From: Aphidius gifuensis
Lineage: Eukaryota > Arthropoda > Insecta > Hymenoptera > Braconidae
Direction of reading: 5' to 3'
Length of the DNA stretch: 64,000 nucleotides
Assembly (NCBI RefSeq): GCF_014905175.1
Contig: NC_057790.1
Location: 27,244,469 to 27,308,468 of the forward strand
The notes under the pieces are model-generated. The model did no database searches. It saw only the letters and a program-made list of their open reading frames with translations, and was not told the origin of the DNA. A program made the translations under genes and the position numbers. The stretch's first letter is position 1. Each line of letters starts with the position of its first letter. Shown here one piece after another: positions 48,173 to 61,044 of this stretch.

Positions 48173-48830
48173 TTATATTGGTTTACAATTGGCATAAAGA
48201 CCAGGACATTGAGTTGGACCAAGACCAATTGATGGCTTAAAATGTGGGGTTTCACCATCTTCAGCAACACGATATGCCTTGGTTCTTCCAAATGTATTGT
48301 AAACAACATCCATCTCTGGGTCTTTATCAACTTTTTCACCTTTAGCTTTTAATCCTCTGATAATTATCTCACGAAGTAATGGAGGTAAATCCATGGTCTT
48401 TGAAAATAGCTTTACTTTTCTTGGATCTGGTTGTTGCAAATACTTGTACTCTTCATCTTTTGGAATTAATTGATAATCAGTTTTATAACTTGCACCATCA
48501 ATTTGTACTATTTCACTTTTACCACGAAATACTTTTTCACACAATACAGCAACTTTTCTATCACCAGTCTGATAAAACAAAAATAATAAAAAATGATAAA
48601 TTAAAAATAATAATAAATAATTAAAATTTTATATATAATCTATTTTATACCTCATCAACTGGAAGTGCAGCAACTTTTAATATTTTTGTATAACAAGGCT
48701 CTGGATAACGTTGGAACCTCTGTCTAATGACAATTCTATTTTTTCCATAATTTTTCAAGTTACCAACTATTTCCCATAGACTTTTGCCCTTAAAATCAGT
48801 AACTCGACCAACTAATTGAACTGGTGGCAT
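48173..48830 (-). CDS. mRpS34: Mitochondrial ribosomal protein mS34
   Basis: Exons 48651..48830 and 48173..48568 give 191 aa. The start MPPVQLVGRVTDFKGKSLWE and the block GKNRIVIRQRFQRYPEPCYT agree with what I recall of insect mRpS34, as does SYKTDYQLIPKDEEY. It is a component of the small subunit of the mitochondrial ribosome, encoded in the nucleus and imported. No classical cleavable presequence is obvious. Convergent with Mus81 (202 bp between stop codons), with an AAC/GTT microsatellite at 48120-48153. Confidence 0.88.
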
Positions 48831-49112
48831 TTTTATATTATTATTATTACTATTATTAATGTGTCAACAATTTAATAATAAATTAAATAACAATTGTAAA
48901 TTGTTTTTTTTTTTTTATTTTTAATTAATAATGGTAGCTAAATAGGAGGTTATGGCCAAAGTTTGTAAATAATAACAATAATAAGTCTGCTATATTAAAA
49001 AAAAAAATATATACTAGTTTTGTGCGCCATCTCCTGTAGACTTAAAAAACGGTACTACGTCGCCAAATTATATGATGATAAAGTAAAATGGTAATGCAGA
49101 ATCTTTTTTTTA

Positions 49113-49770
49113 AAAAAAAAAAAGCGACGTTGTTTAAGTTGAAAATTGAAATTGATAAATAAAAAAAATAAAAAATACAGTCATCTATAAAATTGAAAAA
49201 TACACGTTTTTCTTTAAATAATTTTTTTTTTATAATAATTAGTTAATGAGATAAAAAATAAAAACAAAATTTTTTTTTTTTTTAAAAATACTTTTTTTTA
49301 AACATATAACTTGTGACAACTTCTTTAAAAATTAATAAATTGACTTGGAAATTTGACTGTAGCTTTATTATAGACTAGCGATGGCAACAGTAACATTAAA
49401 AAATCTATTTATTTATATTGTTTAATTTTTTTTATTTATTGTGTTTTACTGATGAAAAATTCAATTTGCCAAACTTTGAGTGAAAAAAGAGTCGGAGAAA
49501 TTTAAAAACTGAGTAACTTGTCAGCGACAATATTGTTAAGCAGTATATCAAGAAGTTTTATACAAATTTTTAGATATTTTTATTAATTATTCACGGAGTT
49601 ATTAATTTAACAACAAATTCAGAAGCACCGTTAAGGCTTTACATGCGTGATTGTCCGCTCCTTCTCTCGCGAACGCCTATGCTCGCGCGTTCGTATATCT
49701 ATTAAATACAAACGATATACGCGCTATTTATCAATTTTAATTTTTAACTTAAACAACGTCGCTTTTTCTT
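49113..49770. mobile_element. Non-autonomous element with ~40-bp terminal inverted repeats
   Basis: The left end AAAAGCGACGTTGTTTAAGT (near 49121-49140) and following GATAAATA are mirrored at 49725-49768 (TATTTATC, then AACTTAAACAACGTCGCTTT). The element is about 650 bp with no open frame. The interior includes a CG-containing patch (49650-49720). Confidence 0.65.
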
Positions 49771-49952
49771 GTCTTCGAGCGCGGAGCGTGTTACTGTATC
49801 CGGACCCTCAATTACTCTGACATCAATTCCATGGCAGAGTAATTTCTCCGCCATCAATCGCATAGCGGAGTAATTTCTCCGGAAATGGGCTAAAAACAGA
49901 GTAATGCCGGAGAAAGGCGTAGTAATGGCGGAGAAATATTTCTACCAGGGCA

Positions 49953-50092
49953 TTACATACAGCATTATCACCAAATAAATTAGGTTTTATTATTATGGAT
50001 GGTAAAAATGTATCATTTGAAATTCTTCAAGAAAATACCAAAGAAATAATTTGTGAATTTAATGTTACGTCACCTAATAAATACGGTTTGTA
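49953..50092 (+). pseudogene. eRF1-like fragment 1
   Basis: In frame it reads LHTALSPNKLGFIIMDGKNV, then a stretch resembling LQGNTREVLHKFTV of peptide chain release factor 1. The similarity (FHTEAL; KFGFIVIDG) covers the start of the eRF1 middle domain only. It begins directly after an ACCAGGG repeat end. It is probably a relic exon ending near a GT at 50092; no other exon of this copy was found. Confidence 0.5.
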
Positions 50093-50564
50093 ATTTTATA
50101 ATGCAAAAATAGCAATATCTATTAAATAATAATTGATTTTTCATTATTAATTATTGTTATTATTGTTTTTATAAAAAAAAGGATATGAACTTTTTCAAGT
50201 GATCACTAAAATAGAGAATAAATTAATTTTTAGCTATTTATTATTAATAATTATTAATAATATTATTTTATTCAGAGTAAAGAGCTCATACATAGCGGGG
50301 GTGAACTAGTGACCGCATGAATCGCAAATAACTACCCAAGTAATGATGCAACCTTCAAAATAATTACTAATAAAACAATAAAAATAATGCAACCTTAAAA
50401 ATAGTAACCAATAAAACTGCAGAAGGGTTACAATTTATCGAACGCTGTCAGGCGCTGTCAACCTCATCAACAAATCAATAAATTTTTTTATTCACCAAAT
50501 TACAAGGTAATTATTTTTATAATTGTTGATTAATGAATTTTTAGTAATAAAAATAATTTTTTAG

Positions 50565-50870
50565 TTTGATACAGAATCATTAAAAGATTTGATACCAAAT
50601 AATAATAGATTTGCATATATTATTTTGGACTGGAAAGGTGCATTAATTGCCACAGCTGATGGCGATAAGAAAAAAATACTTAAAAAAATAACAATTAAGG
50701 AAAATCCTATTGTAGATTTACAGTATAGTGATAGCTTACTTAAAGAGGTTATTTTAAATGCAAACAGATTATTAATAACAAATGGTATACAACACAATGC
50801 TGGACTCATTATAGCAGGAGCTAATGCGTATCCGCCCCACTGCATAACAGAATTTTTTAACAGAAACTGA
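50565..50870 (+). pseudogene. eRF1-like fragment 2 lacking the GGQ loop
   Basis: An exon-like frame after TTTTTTAG reads FDTESLKDLIPNNNRFAYII, then ILDWKGALIA, LKKITI and NAGLIIAGANA, ending in TGA. It parallels eRF1 FHTEALTALLSDDSKF, VIDGSGAL, LHKFTV and NVAGLVLAGSA. The ~20-25 residues between the K-T strand and the following helix, where eRF1 has its catalytic GGQ, are missing. No N-terminal domain and no C-terminal domain are present. It is either a degraded copy or a small diverged gene; frame integrity over 101 codons is the only argument for the latter. Confidence 0.55.
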
Positions 50871-51149
50871 AAGAGCTGGGGGTGCAAAAGGCTTTTCGGA
50901 AGTTCTCCAACCATGTGAAAAAATAATTTTACTGCTGAGAAATTTTTTCTAAAATCAACGACGAGGAGAAATTTTTCCGCCGTTTCTCCGAATCAACTTA
51001 GGCTAAGGGAATGTTCGTAAATATTTCTCCGCAAAAAAACACACGCGGAGAAACATGTGAAAAAAAAAATTTTACCGCGGAGAAATTCTTCCGAAATCAA
51101 CGAAGAGGAGAAAATTTTTCCACCCATTTCTCCGCATGGGTCAATTTGG

Positions 51150-51245
51150 GAGAAATTCGGAGTAATCGCGGAGAAATTCGGAGTAACCGCGGAGAAATTC
51201 GGAGTAATTACGGAGAAATTCGGAAAAATTCGGAGAAATATTTTC
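51150..51245 (+). repeat. 21-bp minisatellite (GAGAAATTCGGAGTAATCGCG unit and variants, 4+ copies)
   Basis: Four to five tandem units starting GAGAAATTCGGA, each 20-21 bp, with variation at the unit end (TCGCG, CCGCG, TTACG). The block ends GAGAAATATTTTCACCAGGG. A related, more diverged block at 49800-49950 ends GAGAAATATTTCTACCAGGG. Confidence 0.85.
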
Positions 51246-51252
51246 ACCAGGG

Positions 51253-51382
51253 TAACTACAAAAATTATGATGCAACCTTAAAAATAGTAAGCAATAAAAC
51301 TTCACAATTTCTTGAAAATTCACCAAACATGCGAGGTTTAATCGTTGCGTACACAAGCGTAACTCATAAATTTATTATATAA
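51253..51382 (+). pseudogene. F-box/LRR C-terminal fragment
   Basis: Reads DATLKIVSNKT then LENSPNMRGLIVAYTSVTHK, ending in a stop after FII. The intact gene at 3229-5171 has VIKVLENSPEMQILVV and NTSITHKFIEKAEE at the matching place. The fragment starts right after the minisatellite and lacks the last ~38 residues. It lies convergent to the protease gene, the same arrangement as the broken protease tail next to the intact LRR gene. Confidence 0.75.
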
Positions 51383-52060
51383 ATTTAAGAAAAAAAGAGT
51401 AATACAACCATATGTGTATTAGCTAATATACTATATTTATTGAAAATTTTACTATTATAATAATCAAAGAAAGAGGTTTATATATGATTATACTTATAAT
51501 ATATTATTAATTTTTACGGTAAAAAAAAAATAAAAATAATTTCTTTATTTTTATGTTTGCTCATCGAAGGTAGATTTATTTTATTTATTTTTTTTTTATA
51601 TATTTTCTGTCTATGTAGCTACCTAAATAATGAATTAACTATTGTCTGTATAATTATTATGTAAAAATTAATGCTTTCATTAAAAAAAAAAAAAAGTGAT
51701 ATATTTCTATTTTCTTCTAATATCATTTATCAATATATTTATTTGCAGACTAGCTGGTATACAAATTTTATTGCATCTTGAAGAAAAATCGAGAACATTT
51801 TTTCGTCTTTTAATTGTTTATTGTACGAATAGACATCTATTTTATTTAAAATGTACTTATTATATAACTATATACAATAATAATTTAAGAATAACTTAAA
51901 TATTATAAAATACATATACGCATTACTACTTAATAATTATTAATTGAAATAAAAAAAAGAAAAGTAAAAAACAAGTTGATTAATATATAATTTAACGGTT
52001 TTCATAAATAAATAATGATTGATTATGTTGTTGTTGTTTTCGTTGATGATGATTGAATAA

Positions 52061-55000
52061 TTAGTAATATTGACGTTCAACATATTGTTGTATCCAATCA
52101 TGATAATAACTGACACGAGAATAAACACCAGGAAGTGCTTGTTCACCACATCCAATTCCCCATGAAACAACACCAGCCAATTGCCATGAACCATGACGTT
52201 CACAAACCATTGGACCACCACCATCACCTCTGCATGCATCTTTTCCTTTTTCACCACCAGCACAAATAAAACCTGGATGTAAATTAAAACTTGGACCAAG
52301 TCTTGTTTTTCTCATTTGATTTTCACAAATTGCATTGCTAACAACAGGCACATCAACTTCCTTCAAGATATTTTGATATTTTCCAAAATCACCAAAAGCA
52401 TCTTTACCCCATCCAGTTGTCCAACATCTAATTAATTAAATTACATTCATTAATTAATTTACAAATAAATATTTATTTATATAAAAAAACAAAATAATGT
52501 ATTTACCTTGCACCAGTAAAGTCGTCATGACGATTTGGCAAACAAGCTGGTACTATGTGAGGATTTTCTTTAAAGTTGACATCATGATCAAGTTTTAAAA
52601 TAGCAAGATCATTGTACAATGTACCAGCATAAAATTCAGGATGAATTACAATATCATCAACATTTTGTTCAATGTATGGGAAAAATTCACCGTCATTATT
52701 GACATCCCACTCACCAAGTCTCACACGTAATTCCTCTTTTACATGAGATTTAATACAATGAGCAGCTGTGAGAATGTGACGAGGTGATATCAAAGTTCCA
52801 CCACAAACAAAAACACTGTCTGTTGGATCTTTTTTCAATATAGCAACTTGCCATGGATATTCACCTGTAATTTATAAAATATAAAATTATTTTTTGATCT
52901 TTCAAACTACACTATGATTATTTAAATTTAAAAATTAAAACAAACCAAATTCAGCATCTCCATCAACACCTGCTGGTGTCTTGATACGACCAGTGATACC
53001 TTGGCTATTTTTAATTCCACATTGTCCAGCTTTTTGTTTATTATTAAAATAACTTGGATGAATTTGATTTCTACGACAGCAAACATGTCTAGGTCCACAT
53101 ACTGGTGGTCTTCCAAATTGTCTCTGTTTTAATTAATCCAAAAAATTATTATTTAATTTACAATTTCAATAAAAATATATTATGTTTAATATGTACAAAA
53201 TCCCAATTATCATAGTCAGTTGTCAAAAAATAAAAAAAAATAAAAATGTAAATGCATTCCTCAGTTATTTCTACATTATTAAATTTACAGCTGAAATGTT
53301 GATTAAATAATAGAGCAGAAATATTGTAAATAGCAAATTAAATAGAAATAAATATAAAAATGTAAAGATAGTGTGATGGGCGGATTCACTGCTTCTCATA
53401 TAGTCATTGTCAATATATTTTTTCAATTATTATTTACGTAGTCAGTTCAGAGTCTAGGTTTTTTTTTTCTGGTGCATAACAATCATTGATTTTTTGGTGG
53501 TGCTGTTGTCGTTGAATCCAATATATGTATTTATTATTTAATCCTCTTACCTCCTCTGATTTGATTAATTCATTGACATCACGTTTTTTTCTGTTGTTAA
53601 ATGAAACTTTGCCACTTTGACCTGTTTTTTTAGTGTTATCATAATTATCTGGAAATTTAAGACCTTGAGAAGCCTCATTACTATCAGCATCATCAGCAAA
53701 TATACTTGAATTTGCATTTCTATTGTAAGCATATTGATTATTGTAATAATCATTATTATCATCATCATCATCATTATCATAGTCATCAGCATCACGTGAA
53801 TATCCACCATAATAATTTCCATAATTTCCAGCATAATTACCACCATGGCCATAGTTGTTGTTGTTAAATCCATTAAAACCACCGGACCAATTTGGTCCTG
53901 GTTGTTGATGATGATGATGATTGTGTTGTTGTTGATATTGTTGTTGATATTGATGCTGATGTTGATGTTGATGTTGATGATAATGTTGTTGTGGTGGTGG
54001 TGGTCTATTTTGATTGTAATAAGGACCAGATGGTTGATATTGTTGTCCAGGATAATAACCACCAGGATAATATCCACCACCACCGTATCCTCCTCCTCCC
54101 AATAGTAATTCATTTTTTTTATGTGCCAAAAAATTACCTAATTTATTGACAAGACCTTGATTTGGTGTAACATGAAGATTAACAAATGGTTTAACAACTT
54201 TTTCACCATAATCATCTTTTCCAACTTGAAGAGCCAACAATGGATTAACTGATACTAAACCAAGATTAATTCCATTAGCACCATTAGCACCTCCACCTCC
54301 GTATCCTGGATATGGATTTAATAGAGGATTTTCACCATAAGGATTGATTGGATATCCACCACTACCACCACCACCACCATTGCCACCTTGGGGTAGACCA
54401 AAACTAACACCCCAGGTTGGTTTGACATTTAAATTTGGACGATTGAAACCTTCAAGCAAGCGCTGAAATAACAGTCACATTTGCCACATACTAGAGATTC
54501 AAGGTCCAGGTTTTTTATACTATTTTTTTGTGATGTGTTAAACGATATATATTTTAGCATGATGAATACCTGGACCTCTTCTCCTTTTTATTTCACTGAA
54601 AGCTGTTGGACAGCTATCTTTACATATTTTTTATGTTTATTTGTTATTATTGTTGTTATTATTTTAATTTTTTTTCCTTTAATTAGATATAATTTTAAAA
54701 GATGAAATTAAAAAAAAAAACTCTAGTATTATTTAGCATACAAGATTGAAATAAATAAATAAAGAGAAAATAAGGCAAAAGATTTAAATTAATAAAAAAA
54801 GTGGAAAGATATTGATCTGAGGTCCTGGTTTTCTTGATTGTTATGATTAAAAATGTCAAGTGAAAATAGAATTAATGCATGATAAAAAATTATGTTTAAC
54901 TTACGCCTTGAATTTCATCAGTCTTTTCATCTTTTTTTGCTTCTGCTTTGGCTTCTCTTTTATTTCGTTTTTCTTCTTCATTTGCTTTAGCTACATCAGT

Positions 55001-56858
55001 GCTATTTTTTTTTGTTTCGATAGCTTGTTCAGTTACATTGACACCTTTTGTAACACGTACTGTTAAAAAATTAATATTATTATTATTATATCAAACAAAT
55101 AAATAAATAAATAAAATAAAAATAAAAATTTACCATTTAAATCAGTTGAACTGGAGTCATCAGATTCAGCATCAATTGTTTTACCAATATTTCTTGGATC
55201 AATTGCCAAAAACAAGTCATCTTTACGTCCAGCTTGATTAATTGCACCACATTGATCATAAGTAACACAAATACAATCATCATTTGATAATGATGAAAAA
55301 TTATTTTCAAAATTGGATGATTCTCCAAAACTATTTGAATTTGATCCATAATTATTATTGCCAAAATTACCAAGACCATTATTATTTCCATTACCATATG
55401 AATTTAAACCAGAATTAATAACTTTAGCTTGTTCTTGATTTATTGAAAATGCTTTATTACTATTTGTAAATGATTCACGTTTATTTTTGTCATAGTCAAC
55501 AAATTTATTGGCATAATTATTACCATTTGATAAAATTGGATCAATACTATTTGTTGCTGATGATGGTTTAATTTTAAATGCTTTTTTATATTCATTAAAA
55601 TCATTATAATTTGATCCATATGTACCAGTGTTACCATAGCCATAACCACCACCAACAATACCCTGTGATAAATCAGTTGCTGAAATTTGTCCAATTCCAC
55701 CACCAATAATTCCACCACTTGATAATTTATTTGCACCATCCTCATGATGATAATGATGATGAACATGTTGTTGAACTGGTTGAACGACATTTGGCTGTTG
55801 TACAATAACTTGTTTTTTTTCAAGATATTCATGTTTATCTTGAGGTACAAAATCATATTCACCATCATTACCAGAATCTTCATAAATTGGTTTGCTTGAA
55901 TGTGAGTAGCCAGGTTTTTTATAACTTGGATATGGTCCATTAAAACCAAATTGTGGTCTTGAAAATGATGGTGGTGGTCCAGAAAATGATGATGATGGTC
56001 CAGAATAAGTATGACCTGGTGGACCATGATGACTTGGTGGTGGGCCTTGTAAATAACTTGATCCAAAATGAGATGGTTTTGGTGGACCATAGCCAACTGG
56101 ACGTTTAATTTGAATTGCTGCAAGTGGTGGACCAACTGGTTTTATTGTAACTGGTTGAGCATATATTACTTCTTGTGGTTGAATATCACGATGTGGAGAA
56201 TAATATGGTCTTCTACCTTCAGCATTTTCACACTTTAAATAAATAAATAAATAAAATAAAATATATATTTTTCATTTACAATATTTTTGTTTCAAAATTA
56301 AAATGAAAAAAATAAACTTACATTCATCAGACCAAGTGAACATAATTTGTCCTTAATGTAAGAACGAGCTGCAGTGTCATTTCCAACTTGAAGTATATTT
56401 TTAACATCTGGATCACTGTAAAGTTCATCATAGCCTTCCAAGGTTCTTCCCTGACGATTCGAAACAAGAATATTGTCAATCACAGATTCCACCTATTAAT
56501 TTTTAATATTAATTTATTATTTATTGAAAAATAAATTAAATAATTTTATATTGCTTACCGATTGAACTGCTGAATTTAAAGCATTTCCAACTCCACTGGA
56601 TCCTGACTGAATGTTTGCTGAATATTGTGATGATGATGATGCCGATGATGATGCATCGTCTATAGAAAAACTGAGTGGATGTAATGATGAATCTTGTTGA
56701 TTGCTTGATGAACCAAGTGGATCAACCCAGGCCCAATCATTTTTTTTTTCAAATGAAGCAGATGCTGCTGCTGCTGCCGATGATGATGATGCTGTATTGT
56801 AGGTAACTTTTGTTGCTAAACTTTGAGCCACTAGACCCACCAAAAAAATGTACCACAT
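52061..56858 (-). CDS. scaf: Scarface-like inactive serine protease homologue with split clip domain
   Basis: Exons 56559..56858, 56322..56492, 55134..56232, 54905..55059, 53551..54462, 52946..53123, 52507..52864 and 52061..52427 give 1,179 aa. A signal peptide (MWYIFLVGLVAQSLA) is followed by Ser/Ala-rich, Pro/Gly/Tyr-rich and His/Gln-rich stretches. DCICVTYDQCG supplies the first three cysteines of a clip-type module and PVCGPRHVCC the last three, separated by several hundred low-complexity residues. The C-terminal trypsin-like domain starts EYPWQVAIL; His (TAAHCI) and Asp (YNDLAILKL) are present, but the serine motif is GDGGGP, so it cannot act as a protease. Drosophila scarface is such a homologue, secreted and acting at epithelial basement membranes. 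The assignment rests on layout and recalled similarity. Confidence 0.8.
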
Positions 56859-57758
56859 TGTCAATCTAAAAATAAAAAAATAAACATATATGATATTTGT
56901 GTCTCCGGAAATGTGACTTTCTCATCTTGTCGCTTTCTTAATTTTATGTTTTATATTTTTTCTCTTCTGATCTCATGGTCAATATTTGTTTATTGTTTTT
57001 TTATTATATTGAGATAAATTAAGTAAACAAAAAAACCAAAAACTGTATATATTCCATTGTTGTTTTTGAAATAGAAATTTTTGGCAAATAAATTTGAAAT
57101 TATCAGTAGTCATCAAGATCATTTTGAGAAAGTGTAATCCACCTTTCTCCAATTTATTTAAATGCAAATTTCATGTTTCCGTTTGTTTGCAAGTCCCACG
57201 TAATTATTTTGTCAGTTAAAATTTTAAATTTATGCAAGAGAAATTTAAAATTTAAAAAAAATAAAAAACATTATTCTCTACTATAAAAACAACAACAATG
57301 TTTATTTATAGTTTAACCGCGAAAGAAGAAGAAAAATATATTCTTTGTTTGACGAACTTGACATCAACGAAAGCGAGAGGAAGTTGAGAGAAAGTCGTTT
57401 AACCGGTTAATATATTAATAAGTTACAAGTTACAAGTGATAACGGGATTCATCACATCATAATGTAATTTCGTGTGATTTAATTTATCAAAAATCATATG
57501 TATGTACATGAATATTTTTGATTTTTGTCACAGAGAAAGCATATTATGTAATGATGAAATTAAAATTCATTAAAATTCAATGGAACAATGTTGGGCAATA
57601 AAATTTATTGTCAATAAAAAAAAAAGTGAAAATATAAAATTAATGAAATTTTTTTTTCTTTTCATTTACCACAAATGATAATTCACAAAATTATTTTTAT
57701 TTTCAAATATATATATAAAACTTTCTTAATGATTTTCTTCTTGAAAAATGATACCTAC

Positions 57759-57820
57759 CTCACGTTTAATCACTCGAGAGACACTGAATTTCTTTGAGTT
57801 AAGTTTGTCGTCTTTATATA
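57759..57820 (-). promoter_or_regulatory. TATA box, initiator and leader exon of the scarface-like gene
   Basis: On the minus strand TATATAAAG (57820-57812) lies 33-35 bp before TCAGTGT (57787-57781). A short leader then ends at GTGAG|GTAGGT (donor at 57758). The matching acceptor TTTTTAG is just before 56865, leaving ATTGACA as the last 5' UTR bases before the ATG at 56858. This gives a ~0.9-kb first intron. Confidence 0.6.
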
Positions 57821-60800
57821 GAAAGAATGGCCCCTCTTAACGTATTTTGAATTTAATATTTTTTTTTCGAAACACTTTCACCTGGGCACAGTCTGATGAA
57901 CAATCTTGTTACTCTGAGCTTTTACCAGTTTGGCTACCAAGCTTATATATATATCACAGCCTCACCACTTGTAAAAAATATATATATTTGGGGGGATGTT
58001 GTTGTTGTTCGGTGGGGTAATACTCAACACCATCACTATTATTATTATTATTATTTTTAAGTACGTCAATCGCTAGATGACTCATATAATCAGCATTTAC
58101 ATTACATCAAATATTTTATCTTTTTTTTTTTTTTTAAATAAAAATATTAATATCAATTAAAATTATTATTTAGACCTAGAATTTTTATGTTTATAAATAA
58201 TAAAATAATATTTAAACTCGAGAGGTAATTTCGCTTTTACAGGTTTTTTTTATTGGTATATGGGATTTTCCCTTTTTTTACATATAATATATAGGTAAAC
58301 GACCTGCCATTTTATAATTGCGATATTATAATATGTATAATAATTTTAAATTCTAATAACATAGCCAAGGCCAAGTACCAAGAATTAGAAAAATCTAAAT
58401 CTCCCAGCAGGACAATTTCATAATCAAAAAAAAAAACATAGATAAAGCATCATCTTGTGAAATACTTGAATAGAAAAAATATATTTGACAAAAATAAAAA
58501 TAAAAAAAGTTATATAGAAAAAAAAAAATAGTTTGAAATAACTGGACAAATGGTTTTATATATCAAATATTCAAAAAAAAAAAAAAAATAAATAAATATA
58601 TATATGATATTATATTTCAACCTACGTCATAGCAAGTTATTCCCTGAATGAAATTGCATAATTTTTCAGCCCCCTCTTGTAATTATTTGGTCAATGAAAG
58701 TGTTACTCAATCGAGATCCTGGTTCATGTCCCCATCATCATCATCACCACCATACACTTCCAAGTGCAACAATATTATTATTTATTCTCGTGCGTCACAC
58801 AAAAAGGAAAGGCTATTTTTTATTTCCCATGGGTTTTTTTTATTATTACCAATAGAATGATGATGCCCATTGAAATAGAAAAACTTTAGAAATATCACTT
58901 CCTAGGTTTTTTTTTTTTCGGCCAGAAATTTGAATAAGTACTTTTATATTTAAAAATATAAAAAACAGATTTATAATAGCTGAATAATAGCTGCAACCGT
59001 CAAAAATCAAAATGATTTGATGCATCCTCAGATGAACAGGTTCAATTATTTTTTTATTCAGAGGTCATCGGACTCATGCTATTATATATCATACCATTAT
59101 AAAAACCGTTACAATTTCATCTTATGACCAAATAATAATTATGATTATCATAAAAAACCGTAAGATTAAATTTTTCTTTTTTTTTTTTATACTGTGGTCC
59201 ATAAATTTTGTATATTTTCATTTTATGATTTTTTTAAATTAACCAAGGGAAATTATATATCTTGAAATATTTTTTCAACAAAAAGGATCAAATTTAAAAT
59301 AAATAATTTTTGACCCTGAGATTGTCTGTCGTTTGTTAATGATTCATCAGTGACTTTCTTATTTTTTTGGATGTTCAATGGCCTTGACATGATCCAAGAA
59401 ATATCAAATATATATTACTTGAATTTTCGAAAACTATATTTGCAGTTTTCTATTATATTAAGAAGACATTTATATTACTTATATTAAATAGAAAATTAAC
59501 AAATAAATAATTATATTATTTTAATTAAAATGAGTGTTATAAGTTTAAAAAAACCAAGTGCAAGTGAACTTCTTGCGTCTTGCGATTCTGTGTCTTTTAT
59601 TGGTGGGTATCCGGGAGAAAGTGGGATTCATGCTATGCTTCAATCAAGAGTTTATCAACCCAAGACCTTTTTTTTTTGTTATTGAGTTTTAATCTTGAAA
59701 AATCATTGTATTGTTTATTATAGTTTATAAATAAAATTTAAAATTACATATTTACACACGTACTTGCTCTGATCAATTATTAATAAATTATTATTTTTTC
59801 ATTTATTTATTTATTTTAATTTTTTCAAAATAATTATACTTATAAATAACAATTATTTTTTTTTTATTAGCAAAATAATGTTGTGGTTGTTATAAAATCG
59901 GGTATTTCCATGATGTTGCAATCGGGGAATTTCAAAGTTTCAAGATCTTTCTTATGTATACGCACATATTATGTTCAAACTATCCAGTATATACCATGCT
60001 TGACTTATTTCTTTTTATATTTTATTTTTGATTTATTATAATTGAAAAATGAATAATAATTTTAAATGGTTTTTTTTTTTTATAAAATTGTATTTGTATT
60101 TATTTTATTTTTTTTTTCTGCAAATTTTAATTATTAGAATTGGAATTTTGTAAATTGATTTCAAATAATAAATTATTATTAATAATTTAACAAGATGATG
60201 ATGATGTAACTCTAAATATACATGTGTCTTTCGTATTATTATTATCATTGTTATTTGAGTCTTAAATTTGAAGAAAAGATGTGATAAGAGTACTAATGTC
60301 ACCGTGAAAGTTTCATTTCTATAAATATATAATATATCAACAATATGATAATAATAATACATGTATATGGATGATTCAACTTTCCCTTTCATCATGACTT
60401 TTTTTAATTTTTTGCATTTATATTCTATTTTCGAATTATTTTTATATTTTATTTTTTACATACATATAAGTATATGTAATATAATTCAACGCAATTGGAA
60501 TCTTTATATTTGAAAATATCAAGTCACAAATTTAATCCATAGAAATATTTTTTTTATGTATTTGGGGCAACGATGACGCCTACGATGTCTATTAACTTGT
60601 TATATTTTGTTAAAAACCGTTATTACTTATATTATTATAGGTATAAATAATTGTAAAAATATAAATAATAAAAACCACATGTTTGTATTTAAAAAAAATT
60701 TTTTATTTTTCTATTTTTTCTTTTTTGTTTGAAAAATGCCCATAATTTATTTTTTTGTTTTTTTTTTTTTGTATTTTTTTTTTTGTAATATCTTTTGTGC

Positions 60801-61044
60801 GATACATGAAGAATGATAAAAGATAGCAGCAATAAGTAAGGCAGAGATCTGGATGGCCGATTTTAAATTAAAGCGAGTGATGATGATAAATTTCCAGATG
60901 AAGCAAAGTGATCGGCTTGATTGGATTGAGCAGCAATGATACGATGCGTATAAATATATTTTTTTAATTTATTGATGAAGATGGTGAATGATTTGAAAAT
61001 TGATGATATGACGATAAATATCTGATTGATTGAATTTTTATCGA
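57821..61044. other. Gene-free interval
   Basis: AT-rich with many homopolymers. Upstream DNA of the scarface-like gene on the left, 3' flank of the Ala/Pro-rich gene on the right. The open frames (58648-58860, 60105-60395) show no recognisable domain. No RNA gene is seen. Confidence 0.5.

Larger units (their letters stand above)
48831..52060. other. Repeat-rich mosaic without an intact gene
   Basis: Left to right: mRpS34 promoter side; an inverted-repeat element (49113-49770); a block of GGAGAAAT/AGAGTAAT motifs (49800-49950); eRF1-like fragment 1 (49953-50092); a short stretch resembling the LRR fragment (50328-50420); eRF1-like fragment 2 (50565-50870); diverged GGAGAAA repeats and a 21-bp minisatellite (50930-51245); an F-box/LRR fragment (51253-51382); then the duplicated boundary sequence up to the protease stop. 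Confidence 0.7.

Noticed and set aside
53565..54113. 182-codon minus-strand frame and plus-strand frames over the protease low-complexity exon
   Set aside because: Alternative frames of His/Gln/Gly repeats in a real exon.
59521..59690. ATG-initiated frame MSVISLKKPSASELLASC
   Set aside because: It resembles a short exon and a start, but no convincing donor and continuation exon could be found.
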